Numbered from the stretch's first letter, positions 17,867 through 29,890 are shown. The stretch is 64,000 bases of DNA from Photorhabdus akhurstii (GCF_018448925.1 NZ_RCWE01000013.1:1-64000), one strand, 5' to 3'. Numbers and translations are program-made. Notes: generated by a model from the letters alone, not told the origin.

Positions 17867-18887
17867 TGCTCCTCAGATTATTGCCACCGGGAACGCTCAG
17901 GATGTTCTTGGCAACAGTCATCTCAGAAAAATGCTTTGCTATGCAAAGCACCCGTTGAGTAGCCTGTTGTTCAATAGTGAAACGTATTGGTTTACTAATC
18001 AAAAGGGGGCTATTGGTTTCTTTCAGGACAAAAATTTGCATATGTGTGTAGGTGGTATTTTGGCCCCTGGTGAAGAACGAGCTGCACTTTTGCACTCTTT
18101 TCTCAACTTCACCAGAGAAAAGCGGGCTTTCCCGGTTTTTCTGCACGGTGATGAGAGCGATTTTGTATTGTTGAAAAATAATGGCTTTTCTGTGAACCAG
18201 CTTGGCGCGAGTTATTCATTGAGTCTTGATGGATATAATATGCAAGGCAAACGGTTTCAGCAGCTTAGAAATAAAATCAGTAAATCCAGAAGAGCGGGGA
18301 TTTCCGTTCGAGAGATCTGCTCGCAAGAGGAATATTATCGATTTAAACCACAACTAGAACATATTAATCAGCTTTGGTTGAAAGAAAAACATGCGAAGGT
18401 CCTGAAAAAATTGGTGATTGATTTCAACACTGTAGAAGTGAATTCAGGCGAGCACAGAGTCTATATTGCAACACAGGGAGAACAAATTCAGGCATATATT
18501 GTTTATAGCTACACTTGGGGGGAGACATCGGGATGGTTTCATAACCTATCTCGAAAAAAACCGGGTATACCCGACGGCACGATGCAATTTATTAATGAAA
18601 CTGCGATTAATGACTTCCTGAAAGAGGGGGTAGTTTCCTACCTACATTTGGGCTTCACCCCTTTGGTGGAGTTCGGCGAGGAGGGATACATTAATGACTC
18701 GGCGATCTTTTATAAAATTGCCAAATGGTTGTCATCAAAAGGCGGCATTGTTTATCCTGCGGCTTCGCAACGTCAATATAAAATGAGCTGGCGGCCGTCG
18801 TTAATTGAACCGGAATATATTGCTTTCCCCAGAGGAAAAGCTATGAAAGCATTATGGTCAACATTGCGAACGACTAATAGTATTTAA
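17850..18887 (+). CDS. MprF/VlmA-type aminoacyl-tRNA-dependent transferase
   Basis: I use ATG 17850, preceded by AAGGTGA, giving 345 residues and a 17-base overlap with the fusion gene; an earlier ATG at 17730 lies deep inside that gene. The protein resembles the C-terminal GNAT-like (DUF2156) domain of MprF, which moves lysine from Lys-tRNA to phosphatidylglycerol: LRNKISKSRRAGISV (residues ~139-153), IPDGTMQFINETAI, and a following LHLGFTPL. VlmA of valanimycin synthesis, which transfers serine from Ser-tRNA to an alkylhydroxylamine, belongs to this kind of enzyme as I recall. Here it would aminoacylate the N-hydroxy fatty amine. The amino acid is unknown, and no dedicated tRNA synthetase lies nearby. 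Confidence 0.65.
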   Translation: MSMLLDAPQIIATGNAQDVLGNSHLRKMLCYAKHPLSSLLFNSETYWFTNQKGAIGFFQDKNLHMCVGGILAPGEERAALLHSFLNFTREKRAFPVFLHGDESDFVLLKNNGFSVNQLGASYSLSLDGYNMQGKRFQQLRNKISKSRRAGISVREICSQEEYYRFKPQLEHINQLWLKEKHAKVLKKLVIDFNTVEVNSGEHRVYIATQGEQIQAYIVYSYTWGETSGWFHNLSRKKPGIPDGTMQFINETAINDFLKEGVVSYLHLGFTPLVEFGEEGYINDSAIFYKIAKWLSSKGGIVYPAASQRQYKMSWRPSLIEPEYIAFPRGKAMKALWSTLRTTNSI

Positions 18888-18907
18888 CCTTTTCTTAATG
18901 TTAGGTA

Positions 18908-18951
18908 ACAGGTGATCAGTCGGGGGTAAAAATACTGCGCTGATCACCTGT
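18908..18951 (+). terminator. Long inverted repeat ending the six-gene operon
   Basis: A perfect 12-bp inverted repeat (ACAGGTGATCAG / CTGATCACCTGT) with a 20-base loop starts 21 bases after the last stop. No T run follows, so it may protect the mRNA 3' end or mark the block boundary as well as terminate. Confidence 0.55.
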
Positions 18952-19149
18952 CATATTGATATGTTTTCTATGGTAAATCTATTTTACTGAGCGTGTATAT
19001 TTGAAATAATTTCTTCCTTCATAGGTTATTGTTAACTTATTTTTCTTTTTATTTACTTAAGAGGATATTAATTGCTCTTTTAACATGGAAGTCAGTACTG
19101 GTATTCCCACATAATAAATTATCAGGGAGTAAAATGATGGATTTATTAT

Positions 19150-19185
19150 AATATCCCACTCAGCCAGAAGACTGAATGGGATATT
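19150..19185 (-). terminator. lysC terminator
   Basis: On the minus strand, AATATCCCATTCAG pairs with CTGAGTGGGATATT (13 of 14, 8-base loop) about 20 bases after the lysC stop, followed by an A/T-rich tail. Confidence 0.75.
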
Positions 19186-19205
19186 AAGTACCTGAAAAAC
19201 TATAC

Positions 19206-20585
19206 TTATTCAAACAAACGCTGATGAAGGGTTTGAACAATTTGTTCTGCATCTTTGCCTTGAACAAGCAAGCACAGGTTATGGTTACTGGCGCCATGAC
19301 TGATCATGCGGAGATTGAATCTTTCCAGCACACTAAAAACCTTTTTTCCTAATCCGTTGGTTTGGGAAAGCTGATTACCAATAATTGCCACCAGCGCTAG
19401 ATCTTCTTCCACTTCAACCCGACACAGTGTCGAAAGCTCCGTCATAAGCGCATTGGTCAGCAGGCTGCCATTCGTGCTGGTGGAGCCAGTGGTGTCGAGT
19501 GTTAATGCCACATTGACTTCCGAGGTGGTGATCAAATCCACCGAGATATTATGACGTGACAGAATAGTAAATATTTCGGCCAAAAATCCCTGTGCGTGTA
19601 GCATTTTCAGGCTGTGTAATGTCAGTAACGTCTGTTTCTGGCGCAGGGTAATAGCGCGGAACTGTGGTGGGGCTTCTGTGGTATCACAGACCAGCGTACC
19701 GCCGGCCTGTGGGTTTTTACTAGAGCCGACAAATACTGGAATACCACAGCGAATAGCAGGAAACAGCGTTGCCGGATGTAGAATTTTGGCACCAAATGTT
19801 GCCATCTCCGCCGCTTCATCAAAGGCAATCTGATCAATTCGTTGGGCGGTTGGAACAACTCGTGGATCAGTGGTGTAAATGCCCGGAACATCTGTCCAGA
19901 TATCAACGCGTTTCAGGCCAAGGGCTTCTCCCAAGAGCGCCGCAGTATAATCGCTGCCACCGCGTCCCAGTGTAGTGGTACGACCGCTCTCTTCACGACC
20001 AATAAAGCCTTGGGTGACAACCAGGGTATTTTTCAGTTGTGGTAAGAGATGTTCTGTTGCCAACGATTGAAGTTGTTCATGGTTTGGTTCTGCACGGCCA
20101 AAATAATCATTGGTATACATTACCTTGCGTATATCAAACCATTCGACATCTTTACCACGCTGGCGAAGCAATTCGGTAAATAATCGTGTGGACATCAGTT
20201 CACCGTGGCTGACTAATTCATCTGTCAGAGCCGCAGAGGTTGCCAGAGATGCGGCCTTAGCAAGGGTTTTAATACTTTCCAGTAGACGATTAATCTCTTG
20301 ACGAATAGTATCGGATTCATGCAAGCGATCAATAATTGCGTATTGAATGGCGTGGATCTGTTTCAAATAGTCAACCCGCTTATCTGCATCGCAGCCTGCC
20401 GCTAATGCAACTAATAAGTTGGTTATACCGGCGGAAGCAGACAGCACAACCACACGTACTGCTTTATTTGCCAGTACGATATCTGCACTGTTATTCATGG
20501 CATCGAAATTTGCCACGCTGGTACCACCAAATTTTGCGACTATATGCCCGCCAATTTCAGGGCATTGGGATGAAACAGCACTCAT
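19206..20585 (-). CDS. lysC: Lysine-sensitive aspartokinase III
   Basis: LysC phosphorylates aspartate, the first step toward lysine, threonine, methionine and diaminopimelate. The 459-residue protein begins with the kinase motif VAKFGGTSVANF and carries TLGRGGSDYTA in the catalytic domain, followed by C-terminal ACT regulatory domains (from about residue 315) where lysine binds in the E. coli enzyme. The start has a GAAGGT ribosome binding site. It is divergent from pgi, as in E. coli. The 298-base divergent gap holds no recognisable lysine riboswitch (see findings), so regulation may differ from E. coli. Confidence 0.96.
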   Translation of the reverse strand: MSAVSSQCPEIGGHIVAKFGGTSVANFDAMNNSADIVLANKAVRVVVLSASAGITNLLVALAAGCDADKRVDYLKQIHAIQYAIIDRLHESDTIRQEINRLLESIKTLAKAASLATSAALTDELVSHGELMSTRLFTELLRQRGKDVEWFDIRKVMYTNDYFGRAEPNHEQLQSLATEHLLPQLKNTLVVTQGFIGREESGRTTTLGRGGSDYTAALLGEALGLKRVDIWTDVPGIYTTDPRVVPTAQRIDQIAFDEAAEMATFGAKILHPATLFPAIRCGIPVFVGSSKNPQAGGTLVCDTTEAPPQFRAITLRQKQTLLTLHSLKMLHAQGFLAEIFTILSRHNISVDLITTSEVNVALTLDTTGSTSTNGSLLTNALMTELSTLCRVEVEEDLALVAIIGNQLSQTNGLGKKVFSVLERFNLRMISHGASNHNLCLLVQGKDAEQIVQTLHQRLFE

Positions 20586-22530
<1,945 letters not shown>

Positions 22531-22561
22531 TCACTTATTCTGAGTCAGGAATTTAATCGAT

Positions 22562-22599
22562 ATAAGCGAATTATGTTCATCATAATTCGCTTATTTTTA
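22562..22599 (+). terminator. pgi terminator
   Basis: A perfect 14-bp stem (ATAAGCGAATTATG / CATAATTCGCTTAT, loop TTCAT) is followed by TTTTTA, 32 bases after the pgi stop. Confidence 0.92.
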
Positions 22600-22706
22600 C
22601 TCAACAATATTTATAGAATCCGTTATAACTTTTTATTCTGTATACCTACAACGTGGTATTCTCTACGGTCATCAATTGTACTGTCGGATAAAAGAAATTT
22701 GTCCTA

Positions 22707-23231
22707 ATGGAAAATCGTATGTTAACTGACTCAATATTAACAACGGAGCCTATTCAGTGGCTTTCGGTGGACTCGCCCATTTTGTCTGATGAGATTTTAG
22801 ATTGGTTGATGGAATTGGGCTCAATGACTCGCCGTTTTGAGCAATATTGTAATCGTGTGTGTATCATACCATTCAGAGAATGTTTTATTACCGCCGAACA
22901 ACTTTCTGATGAAAGTGAGTGTTTGCCAACGAGTCAAAGATATTGGCTGCGTGAGATCGTGCTGTGTGGCGATAATATCCCCTGGCTATTGGGGCGGACG
23001 TTAATCCCAGAAGCAACATTAACCGGCCCTGATGAAAGTTTGGTTGATTTAGGAACAGTCCCACTGGGACGGTATCTTTTTAGTGGTAATAAATTGACGC
23101 GGGACTATATTCATGTGGGGCAGCAGGTAAACCGTTGGGCAAGACGATCATTGCTAAGGTTATCAGGCAAGCCATTATTATTAACCGAAGTCTTTTTACC
23201 TGAATCACCTGTATATAAAGGTAAAATTTAA
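22707..23231 (+). CDS. ubiC: Chorismate pyruvate-lyase
   Basis: UbiC converts chorismate to 4-hydroxybenzoate and pyruvate, the first committed step of ubiquinone synthesis. The 174-residue product matches the E. coli protein (165) through [18 protein letters not shown], a PLGRYLF segment and the C-terminal [20 protein letters not shown]. Two starts are possible, ATG 22707 or ATG 22719; neither has a strong ribosome binding site, and I keep the longer. ubiA follows 15 bases downstream, giving the usual ubiCA operon. Confidence 0.95.
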   Translation: MENRMLTDSILTTEPIQWLSVDSPILSDEILDWLMELGSMTRRFEQYCNRVCIIPFRECFITAEQLSDESECLPTSQRYWLREIVLCGDNIPWLLGRTLIPEATLTGPDESLVDLGTVPLGRYLFSGNKLTRDYIHVGQQVNRWARRSLLRLSGKPLLLTEVFLPESPVYKGKI

Positions 23232-23246
23232 AAGGGGGAAACCGAA

Positions 23247-24113
23247 GTGGCGGGAAGTATGGCGCAAAGTAAATGGCTGGCCTATTGCCGTTTAATGCGT
23301 ATTGATAAGCCTATAGGTGCATTATTGTTGTTGTGGCCGACTTTCTGGGCCTTGTGGATGGCCGGGAAAGGGATTCCGGATATGCACATATTATTGGTCT
23401 TTACTGCCGGTGTGTTTCTGATGCGTGCAGCGGGATGTGTAATCAATGATTTTGCTGACAGAAAGTTTGATGGTTATGTTGAACGCACAAAAGCACGTCC
23501 CCTGCCGAGTGGGTCCATCAGCGAGAAAGAGAGTAAGATCCTGTTTGTCGTGCTGGCGCTGATCTCTTTTGGGCTGGTGCTGACCTTGAATAAAATGGCG
23601 ATCGGGTTGTCAGTTGTTGGGTTGGCTCTGGCTTGGTTTTACCCCTTTGTTAAACGGTTTAGTCATCTTCCTCAGTTTGTGCTAGGGGCAGCTTACGGTT
23701 GGGCTATTCCTATGGGATTTGCTGCGGTTAGTGAGTCTTTACCATTAGAGTGTTGGTTATTATTCCTGGTTAATATCTTCTGGTCGGTTATTTATGATAC
23801 ACAATATGCGATGGTCGATCGAAACGATGATTTAAAAATTGGCGTTAAGTCCACAGCTATCCTGTTTGGTCGTTTCGATAAATTGATTATAGGGTTATTG
23901 CAACTCGCTATGTTACTGGTGCTAGCGCTGGTGGGTTATATGATGAATCTGGGCGGTATCTACTATTGGTCACTGTTGCTTGCGGGTACGCTATTTATTT
24001 ATCAGCAGAAACTGATCGTCGGCCGGGAAAGAACACTGTGTTTCCAGGCATTCCTCAATAATAACTATGTAGGTCTGGTGCTATTCCTTGGCATTTTTTT
24101 CAGCTATGTCTGA
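23247..24113 (+). CDS. ubiA: 4-hydroxybenzoate polyprenyltransferase
   Basis: UbiA attaches the octaprenyl chain to 4-hydroxybenzoate in the inner membrane during ubiquinone synthesis. The 288-residue protein has the first aspartate-rich motif NDFADRKFD (residues 67-75) and the second in [13 protein letters not shown] near residue 190, with about eight to nine membrane segments between and around them. I use GTG 23247, which has GGGGGAA 6 bases upstream; ATG 23259 is the alternative. It shares a bidirectional terminator with the convergent plsB. Confidence 0.96.
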   Translation: MAGSMAQSKWLAYCRLMRIDKPIGALLLLWPTFWALWMAGKGIPDMHILLVFTAGVFLMRAAGCVINDFADRKFDGYVERTKARPLPSGSISEKESKILFVVLALISFGLVLTLNKMAIGLSVVGLALAWFYPFVKRFSHLPQFVLGAAYGWAIPMGFAAVSESLPLECWLLFLVNIFWSVIYDTQYAMVDRNDDLKIGVKSTAILFGRFDKLIIGLLQLAMLLVLALVGYMMNLGGIYYWSLLLAGTLFIYQQKLIVGRERTLCFQAFLNNNYVGLVLFLGIFFSYV

Positions 24114-24118
24114 AATAT

Positions 24119-24155
24119 CTGGTGATAATGTGAATAACCATTATCACCAGTATTT
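24119..24155. terminator. Bidirectional ubiA/plsB terminator
   Basis: A perfect 12-bp stem (CTGGTGATAATG / CATTATCACCAG, 8-base loop) lies between the convergent stops of ubiA and plsB. Confidence 0.88.
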
Positions 24156-24162
24156 AAGAAGA

Positions 24163-26619
24163 TTATCCTTCCTTGGCACTCTCTTCGGTATCGTTATGCT
24201 CTGGTGGCAAACTGACACTCTCGATCGTAAGACGAATCTCAGGTGACATCAGTTCACCCAATACCTGATACAGATCGTGGGTATTTGCTGTAATCGCATT
24301 GCCACTGTCACTGATATAACCTTCTTCACGTAGTGTATTTACTGACGTAGTAAATACCGCCTTATCAAAGAATTCAGGTGCGTTGATGCCATGCAATACC
24401 GACAGACGTTGCGCTAACATTCGACTCTCTTTTTCCAGCGCTCCCCGGCTGATTATTGGGTTGGCGTTCAGTAAAGAGAGGGTGATGGCATAACGTTGCA
24501 GTGTTTCACGGACACCGGCTGCCAGTAATTGCAGGGGGCGGATACGTGCTGGATTAAGCACCAGCATGCCATGCTCCTTGTTGCAGATAAGGCACTGGCG
24601 GGTCAGTTCGTTGATCAGCGTATTAACCACTTCTGGCAACTCTGCTTTGCTATAACGCATAAACAGTTCGGCTTTAAGGAGTGGATAAATGATCGCGACC
24701 TGGTTTAACAACGCTTCGCGGCTGATGCGGCGATGATGAATCACGATGCAGGCAATCAGCGATGGCAGTACTAAGAGATGTTGAATATTGTTGCGGTAGT
24801 AGGTCATCAAAACTGCCCGATCACGCGGCAGAATGATAATGTCGCCCATACTGTCTTTGTCTACCTCGAACTTATCCATTTGCAGAGCGTGTTCTAACAA
24901 CTCCTCTGCGGTTTTCTTTGGTACAGTGACATCGGCAGCGTAGGGCGCATTGCTCATGAGCTGTATATAACAATCCAGTTGCTCAAGCAGTTGCTCACGA
25001 GTTAGCGCTCGCTGACGTGACGAAAGCAGGGCAGTTGAACATAAGTTGATCGCGTTAGCCGCCGCAGTGTTGTTAATGCTTACCATAATCTTTTCAGACA
25101 GTTGACTGACTGTCGGATTGAACCATTCGGGACGATGGAATTCTATTGGATCAATAGAATCGCGCCAGCTAGGAACATGGTTGTTAAGGTATTGGATCAA
25201 CGGGATGGGTTCGCCAAAGTTGACGTAGCCTTGCCCCAGATTACGAAGTTTGCGCAAACCGCGTATCATCTGGAAAAAGCCCTCTTTCTCTTTGGTTGCG
25301 CCACGCAGCTCTTTGGCATAGGTGGAAACTTCCATCACATGTTCGTAGCCGATATAGATCGGAATAATGGTAATTGGGCGTGATTCGCCTCTCAACAGCG
25401 CCTGTAACGTCATGGACAGCGTACCCGTTTTGGGATCGAGTAAACGACCAGTCCTGGAGCGACCGCCTTCCATAAAGTATTCAACAGAATAACCTCGGGC
25501 AAATAACTCACCTAGATATTCCCGGAATATCGTGGCGTAGAGTTTATTACCCTTAAACGTGCGGCGGATGAAAAATGCGCCAAGGCGGCGGAATATTGGC
25601 CCTGCCGGCCAAAAATTCAGGTTGATGCCAGCGGCGATATGGGGCGGCACCAAGCCTTGATGATAGAGTACATAGGAGAGCAGCAGATAATCCATATGGC
25701 TACGGTGGCAGGGCGCATAAACCAGTTCGTGGCCATCCTGTGCCAGACGGCGAATGCGTTCAGCATTGTGAACATTGATCCCTTGATACAGGCGATTCCA
25801 GGTCCAACCCAGTACGCGGCCTGACAGCCGTACCGTTTCATAAGAGAAATCCGCCGCAATCTCTTCCATCATATTAATGGCATTTTGTCGGGCTTTCTCG
25901 TGTGAGATTTTCTTGCTGCGGGCCTCATCGGAGACCGCCTTTTCTATTGCTTTCGATGCCAGTAACTTGTTAAACAACTCTTGACGAACCGGCAGGCGTG
26001 GCCCAACGGCCGCCAGGCGTTGACGTGAATAGTGCATTCGCGCCACGCGAGCCAGCTTATGGGCAATCGTCTTGTCAGTGCCATGCTCAGTTGCCATATA
26101 GCGTAGAGATACTGTGTTTGAAAAGCGCACAAAACTATCTCGGCCTAGCCAGAGAATGGCAAAGAATTTTTGGATACCATTGAGTAGCCGCAAATGTGGA
26201 GCGCTCTGCCCTTCGCGTCCCGGGGAACGGCCGAACATGACAGAAACTGGCAGCAGTTGGATATCCAGATTTGGATTATTGCGATGAAGATCTAGGTAAT
26301 CATGGAAAATTTTCACGGATTCCTGCTTTGGCGCACAATAGCGGAATACACGTGGGCCATTATCGATAAATACATAGCTAGGAAGTTCAGTGTCACCAAT
26401 CTCCAGTGAATTTAATGGGTCCGGCAGATCCTGTTCAAGACATTGCTGACGTAATGCCAGTAAGTCTGCTTTGGAATGATACGGCAGCACGTACAGAATC
26501 GGGCGTGTCGTATCAAGCCGCAATTCGGTAATAGGATCTGTGGGGATAAGTTTGCTCTTTACCAGTATTTTTAGTGGTAAATTCAATAATTTATAATATA
26601 TTTTACGCCAACTTGACAT
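24163..26619 (-). CDS. plsB: Glycerol-3-phosphate acyltransferase
   Basis: PlsB acylates sn-glycerol 3-phosphate at position 1 with acyl-CoA or acyl-ACP, starting phospholipid synthesis at the inner membrane. I start at the ATG ending at 26619 ([16 protein letters not shown]), because it aligns with the E. coli N-terminus; a longer frame adds 47 residues with no family resemblance. The result is 818 residues (E. coli about 807). The acyltransferase motifs are present: [11 protein letters not shown] (HxxxxD), [24 protein letters not shown] and PIYIGYEHV. It is divergent from dgkA, as in E. coli. Confidence 0.97.
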   Translation of the reverse strand: MSSWRKIYYKLLNLPLKILVKSKLIPTDPITELRLDTTRPILYVLPYHSKADLLALRQQCLEQDLPDPLNSLEIGDTELPSYVFIDNGPRVFRYCAPKQESVKIFHDYLDLHRNNPNLDIQLLPVSVMFGRSPGREGQSAPHLRLLNGIQKFFAILWLGRDSFVRFSNTVSLRYMATEHGTDKTIAHKLARVARMHYSRQRLAAVGPRLPVRQELFNKLLASKAIEKAVSDEARSKKISHEKARQNAINMMEEIAADFSYETVRLSGRVLGWTWNRLYQGINVHNAERIRRLAQDGHELVYAPCHRSHMDYLLLSYVLYHQGLVPPHIAAGINLNFWPAGPIFRRLGAFFIRRTFKGNKLYATIFREYLGELFARGYSVEYFMEGGRSRTGRLLDPKTGTLSMTLQALLRGESRPITIIPIYIGYEHVMEVSTYAKELRGATKEKEGFFQMIRGLRKLRNLGQGYVNFGEPIPLIQYLNNHVPSWRDSIDPIEFHRPEWFNPTVSQLSEKIMVSINNTAAANAINLCSTALLSSRQRALTREQLLEQLDCYIQLMSNAPYAADVTVPKKTAEELLEHALQMDKFEVDKDSMGDIIILPRDRAVLMTYYRNNIQHLLVLPSLIACIVIHHRRISREALLNQVAIIYPLLKAELFMRYSKAELPEVVNTLINELTRQCLICNKEHGMLVLNPARIRPLQLLAAGVRETLQRYAITLSLLNANPIISRGALEKESRMLAQRLSVLHGINAPEFFDKAVFTTSVNTLREEGYISDSGNAITANTHDLYQVLGELMSPEIRLTIESVSLPPEHNDTEESAKEG

Positions 26620-26748
26620 AAATATCTTGAAGCCTCTTGTTAGCAACACGTTGCCAGCATACCAGAAACAGATGTTGAGATCTGTTGTGTTAAGACAATA
26701 ATAAAAGGGGAAAGTGTCAAATAACCTTACATTTGGTGTGAATAATTT

Positions 26749-27120
26749 ATGGCTAATCAATCCAAGGGCTTGACCCGTATCATTAAAGCGATCGTATATT
26801 CGGTGAAGGGCATTCGGGCAACATGGAAAAATGAGGCGGCTTTCCGTCAGGAAATAGTTTTAGCGATATTGGCTATGATGGTTGCATTTTATCTGGATAT
26901 CGGCGCAATTGAACGCATTTTACTGATTGGTTCAGTGATGCTGGTGTTGATTATGGAAACTCTGAATAGTGCTATTGAAGCCGTGGTTGATCGTATTGGC
27001 AGTGAGTTCCATGAACTGTCCGGTCGCGCGAAAGATATGGGATCGGCGGCTGTCTTTCTAACAATGATTCTGTCGTTAATTGTCTGGGGGACCATCCTTT
27101 GGCGCTATTTTATGGCCTGA
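26749..27120 (+). CDS. dgkA: Diacylglycerol kinase
   Basis: DgkA phosphorylates diacylglycerol to phosphatidate in the inner membrane, recycling lipid left by membrane-derived oligosaccharide synthesis. The 123-residue protein has three membrane helices and the catalytic segment [15 protein letters not shown], with an N-terminal amphipathic part ([14 protein letters not shown]). It is divergent from plsB and 119 bases upstream of lexA, the E. coli arrangement. Confidence 0.97.
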   Translation: MANQSKGLTRIIKAIVYSVKGIRATWKNEAAFRQEIVLAILAMMVAFYLDIGAIERILLIGSVMLVLIMETLNSAIEAVVDRIGSEFHELSGRAKDMGSAAVFLTMILSLIVWGTILWRYFMA

Positions 27121-27194
27121 TTTAGTTTAATAGTTAGGTATTATATTATAATTGGCTAATTTTCTACCCTGGTAGGTTCCCAATCGTTATTTAG

Positions 27195-27210
27195 CTGTAT
27201 ATACTCACAT
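27195..27210 (+). promoter_or_regulatory. LexA box 1 of lexA
   Basis: CTGTATATACTCACAT keeps the CTGTATATACTCACA core of the E. coli lexA operator and differs only at the last base of the CTG-N10-CAG pattern. It lies 45 bases before the lexA start. Confidence 0.85.
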
Positions 27211-27215
27211 ATTGA

Positions 27216-27231
27216 CTGTATAAACAAACAG
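27216..27231 (+). promoter_or_regulatory. LexA box 2 of lexA
   Basis: CTGTATAAACAAACAG is a full CTG-N10-CAG LexA box, in tandem with box 1 with 21-base spacing as in E. coli lexA. It supports autoregulation. Confidence 0.92.
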
Positions 27232-27239
27232 GGGACGAA

Positions 27240-27845
27240 ATGAAAGCACTTACCGCAAGGCAGCAGCAAGTTTATGACTTGGTGCGTGACCATATTTCGC
27301 AAACGGGGATGCCGCCAACGCGTGCTGAAATTGCAGCACGTCTTGGTTTTCGTTCACCTAACGCGGCTGAAGAGCATTTGAAAGCATTGGCTCGTAAAGG
27401 GGTGATAGAGATTGTCGCTGGGGCATCTAGAGGTATCCGTTTGCTGGTTGAAGAATCTGGTTTACCGTTAATTGGCCGTGTCGCCGCAGGTGAACCACTG
27501 TTGGCACAGGAGCATATTGAAAGTCATTATCAGGTTGATCCGGCACTGTTTAAGCCAAGTGCAGATTTCCTGTTGCGGGTCAGCGGCATGTCTATGAAAG
27601 ATGTTGGGATTATGGATGGTGATCTGTTGGCCGTGCATAAAACACAAGATGTTCGTAATGGGCAGATTATTGTTGCTCGCATTGAAGATGAAGTGACGGT
27701 AAAACGTTTTAAACAGACTGGAAACAGAGTTGAATTGCTGGCAGAAAACCCTGAATTTAAGCCAATTGTGGTGGATTTGCGTGAGCAGAGCCTGACAATT
27801 GAAGGATTGGCGGTTGGGGTGATTCGTAGCGGCAACTGGTCTTGA
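27240..27845 (+). CDS. lexA: LexA, SOS repressor
   Basis: LexA represses DNA-damage genes and cleaves itself when stimulated by RecA filaments. The 201-residue protein is one residue shorter than E. coli LexA. The N-terminal winged helix ([20 protein letters not shown]) binds the operators; the cleavage site is Ala83-Gly84 in VAAGEP; the catalytic dyad is Ser118 (SGMSMKD) and Lys155 (EVTVKRF). Two tandem LexA boxes lie in its own promoter. The dinF gene that follows in E. coli is absent; a convergent zur lies downstream. Confidence 0.98.
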   Translation: MKALTARQQQVYDLVRDHISQTGMPPTRAEIAARLGFRSPNAAEEHLKALARKGVIEIVAGASRGIRLLVEESGLPLIGRVAAGEPLLAQEHIESHYQVDPALFKPSADFLLRVSGMSMKDVGIMDGDLLAVHKTQDVRNGQIIVARIEDEVTVKRFKQTGNRVELLAENPEFKPIVVDLREQSLTIEGLAVGVIRSGNWS

Positions 27846-28000
27846 TAATAAAATATCAAATTGTTGTTTTTGAGATTGTTAAAGAATTGCAATATTCCGG
27901 CAGAATCATGTTGTTGAATTTATCGTTGTGATTATCTTAAACGTGATTCTGCGGTTGTCTATTTCAGTCTGGCTCTGTACCAAAAGTAAGTATTTACTTA

Positions 28001-28513
28001 CTATCTGTTTCTTTTTACTTCAATGCGGTGGTCATGCTGGCATTCATCTCGTTTAGTGCAGGATTCGATCTCTTCACAGGATGAGCATAAGCCATGTGCT
28101 TCGATAATGGTATGGCGTAAACTGAACCCGGCTGTTTTTGCTAGTTGTTGGATGGCGGATTCGACGGTTCCACCATCTCGTTCCGTAACAGAACCACAAT
28201 GGTCACAAATAAACATCGCTGAAGTGTGACTTGGTTGTTCGATATGGTGACATAGGACATAACTGTTGGTGGATTCTATTTTATGAATAAACCCCTGTTC
28301 CAGCAGAAATTCCAGTGCTCGGTATACGGTAGGCGGTTTGGCCTGCGGCTCTGCTTCCCGTAGCAAATCCAGTAAATCATAAGCGCTGATTGCCCCTGGC
28401 TGTTCTGAAATGAGACGCAAAACCTCAAGCCGCTGCGGAGTAAAGCGGACTCCACGAGCCTGGCAAATAACTTCGGCCTGTTCCAGTAACTTTTTTTGAT
28501 TAATCAATTTCAT
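28001..28513 (-). CDS. zur: Zinc uptake regulator Zur (Fur family)
   Basis: Zur represses zinc-uptake genes when zinc is sufficient. The 170-residue protein has the Fur-family winged helix (RFTPQRLEVLRLI, PPTVYRALEFLLEQGFIHKI) and a zinc-binding dimerisation domain with CHHIEQPSH, CDHCG and CSSCEEIESC cysteine pairs. The C-terminal CTKRDECQHDH extension adds further cysteines and histidines. A TGAT-N3-ATCA palindrome about 35 bases upstream (near 28550) could be an autoregulatory Zur site, but that is weak. Confidence 0.94.
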   Translation of the reverse strand: MKLINQKKLLEQAEVICQARGVRFTPQRLEVLRLISEQPGAISAYDLLDLLREAEPQAKPPTVYRALEFLLEQGFIHKIESTNSYVLCHHIEQPSHTSAMFICDHCGSVTERDGGTVESAIQQLAKTAGFSLRHTIIEAHGLCSSCEEIESCTKRDECQHDHRIEVKRNR

Positions 28514-28732
28514 TGCGCCTCTTACAACCAGTACGATGATAATATTGTGATGTTATCATGTTTCTTCAATAGAAAATATTATCCAGTAAAGTTCATTGTG
28601 ATTGTCCCCTGATGGAGTTAATTTGGCTAAATTGGTACTCAATAGCAAAAATAATGTTTTCTTGAAGTTTATGATAATACAGACAAGAATTATCGTATAT
28701 GACAGATAATTTTCGGAAAGGAAGCATTTGTG

Positions 28733-29875
28733 ATGAAAGAGCTTTTACAAAATCAGCCTCATTATAGACAGTTCCCAGTTAAAGGCTATCAGGTAATGAA
28801 GCATATTATCTGTGAAAAAAGAAAGTTACCTTTTCTAAGAGCATTATATGCATTGATTAATATTTTATTTGTAATTGCAGTATGTATGGGTATTGTATTA
28901 TCTGTAGCAATTGTTTTATTTATAATAGGTAATGTATCTGTCCCTGATGCCGATTATTTACTTCTGGCACAAGTAGGAGGTGTAGCATTATTAGGTGTAA
29001 TGTTGCTCTCTGTTATTATTTATCGCATTGTTAAGCGGCCTGAATGGGAACAACGGCGTTATTATCAACAAGCAGGTTTATCTCTTTTACCAGAAGAGAA
29101 GCGCCAGGCATTACGGTTAAATATTGTTAGTGACTATTGGCTAGGTTTTTGGAGTGAAACTCTAGAGCATTATCCCCTACAGTCACGGGTTGCCCATGAT
29201 AACTATCGTTACTGTCTGCTTCCATTATCTCTGACCCAAGAGCATCAATCCCAATTATATAGCGACTGGGGAATTATTGATGAAGAAGGGTATATGAAAA
29301 TGCTAACGGGTTTGTGGGAAGGGGTGCATTCAAAACATTTTGCGATTGATGCCGCTCTTAGTGATGGGAAAATGTTTAAAGTGCTGGCCAAATTAGTTGA
29401 AGTAACACCTGACTATATTCATAAATGTGCCAAACCTATTAATCGACGCCCTCCTGCATTAGTGTGGGGGTTTGATTTGTGGCTTGCGATTGTTTTAAGT
29501 CGTAACTGTTTTTGCGCCGGTTATATCAGTGAAGAAATGGCATGGAAAAATATGCTGAAAACCGCTGATTATGTTTATGAAATCTTCGGTAGTTTTGATG
29601 AATTTTATACAAATTTTCGGCTGGGCAATGCTTACTGGAGTAATGATTTTGATCGGTCTAAAGAGCGGCTGGAACAATTTAATTATTATAAGTCACATTG
29701 TGACTGGCCAATTGCTAGTTTGCCGTGGCCTGAACCAAAAGGCGTCATGATGGAAAAGCAGATGATGACAGGTTTTTCTGCATTAGTAGAAGATGTTTTA
29801 CGCAGTAACATGGAAGAGCAACAAAGTTATGAATTTGATATTACTGAGCTGTCAGCGTCTCGTGTACTCCATTAA
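28733..29875 (+). CDS. DUF1266-like membrane protein
   Basis: The 380-residue protein has two hydrophobic segments near residues 40-70 and 80-100 and a long cytoplasmic-type C-terminal part. The C-terminal pattern (ALVWGFDLWLAIVLSRNCFCAGYISEEMAW, then FGSFDEFYTNFRLGNAYW) resembles DUF1266 proteins such as E. coli YbeU/YbeR, whose function is unknown. GTG 28730 directly before the ATG is an equally possible start; both share the GGAAAGGAAG ribosome binding site. It stands alone with its own terminator. No function should be claimed. Confidence 0.65.
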   Translation: MKELLQNQPHYRQFPVKGYQVMKHIICEKRKLPFLRALYALINILFVIAVCMGIVLSVAIVLFIIGNVSVPDADYLLLAQVGGVALLGVMLLSVIIYRIVKRPEWEQRRYYQQAGLSLLPEEKRQALRLNIVSDYWLGFWSETLEHYPLQSRVAHDNYRYCLLPLSLTQEHQSQLYSDWGIIDEEGYMKMLTGLWEGVHSKHFAIDAALSDGKMFKVLAKLVEVTPDYIHKCAKPINRRPPALVWGFDLWLAIVLSRNCFCAGYISEEMAWKNMLKTADYVYEIFGSFDEFYTNFRLGNAYWSNDFDRSKERLEQFNYYKSHCDWPIASLPWPEPKGVMMEKQMMTGFSALVEDVLRSNMEEQQSYEFDITELSASRVLH

Positions 29876-29890
29876 TATTTACATGAAATG

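Noticed and set aside
11957-18887. Reading the operon as alkane biosynthesis (AAR plus aldehyde deformylating oxygenase)
   Set aside because: The AAR-like domain and a ferritin-like protein are present, but the fused aminotransferase, the flavoprotein and the aminoacyltransferase have no place in alkane synthesis.
26620-26760. N-terminal extension of PlsB
   Set aside because: Forty-seven extra residues have no resemblance to PlsB and run into the dgkA start; the E. coli-like start at 26619 is better.
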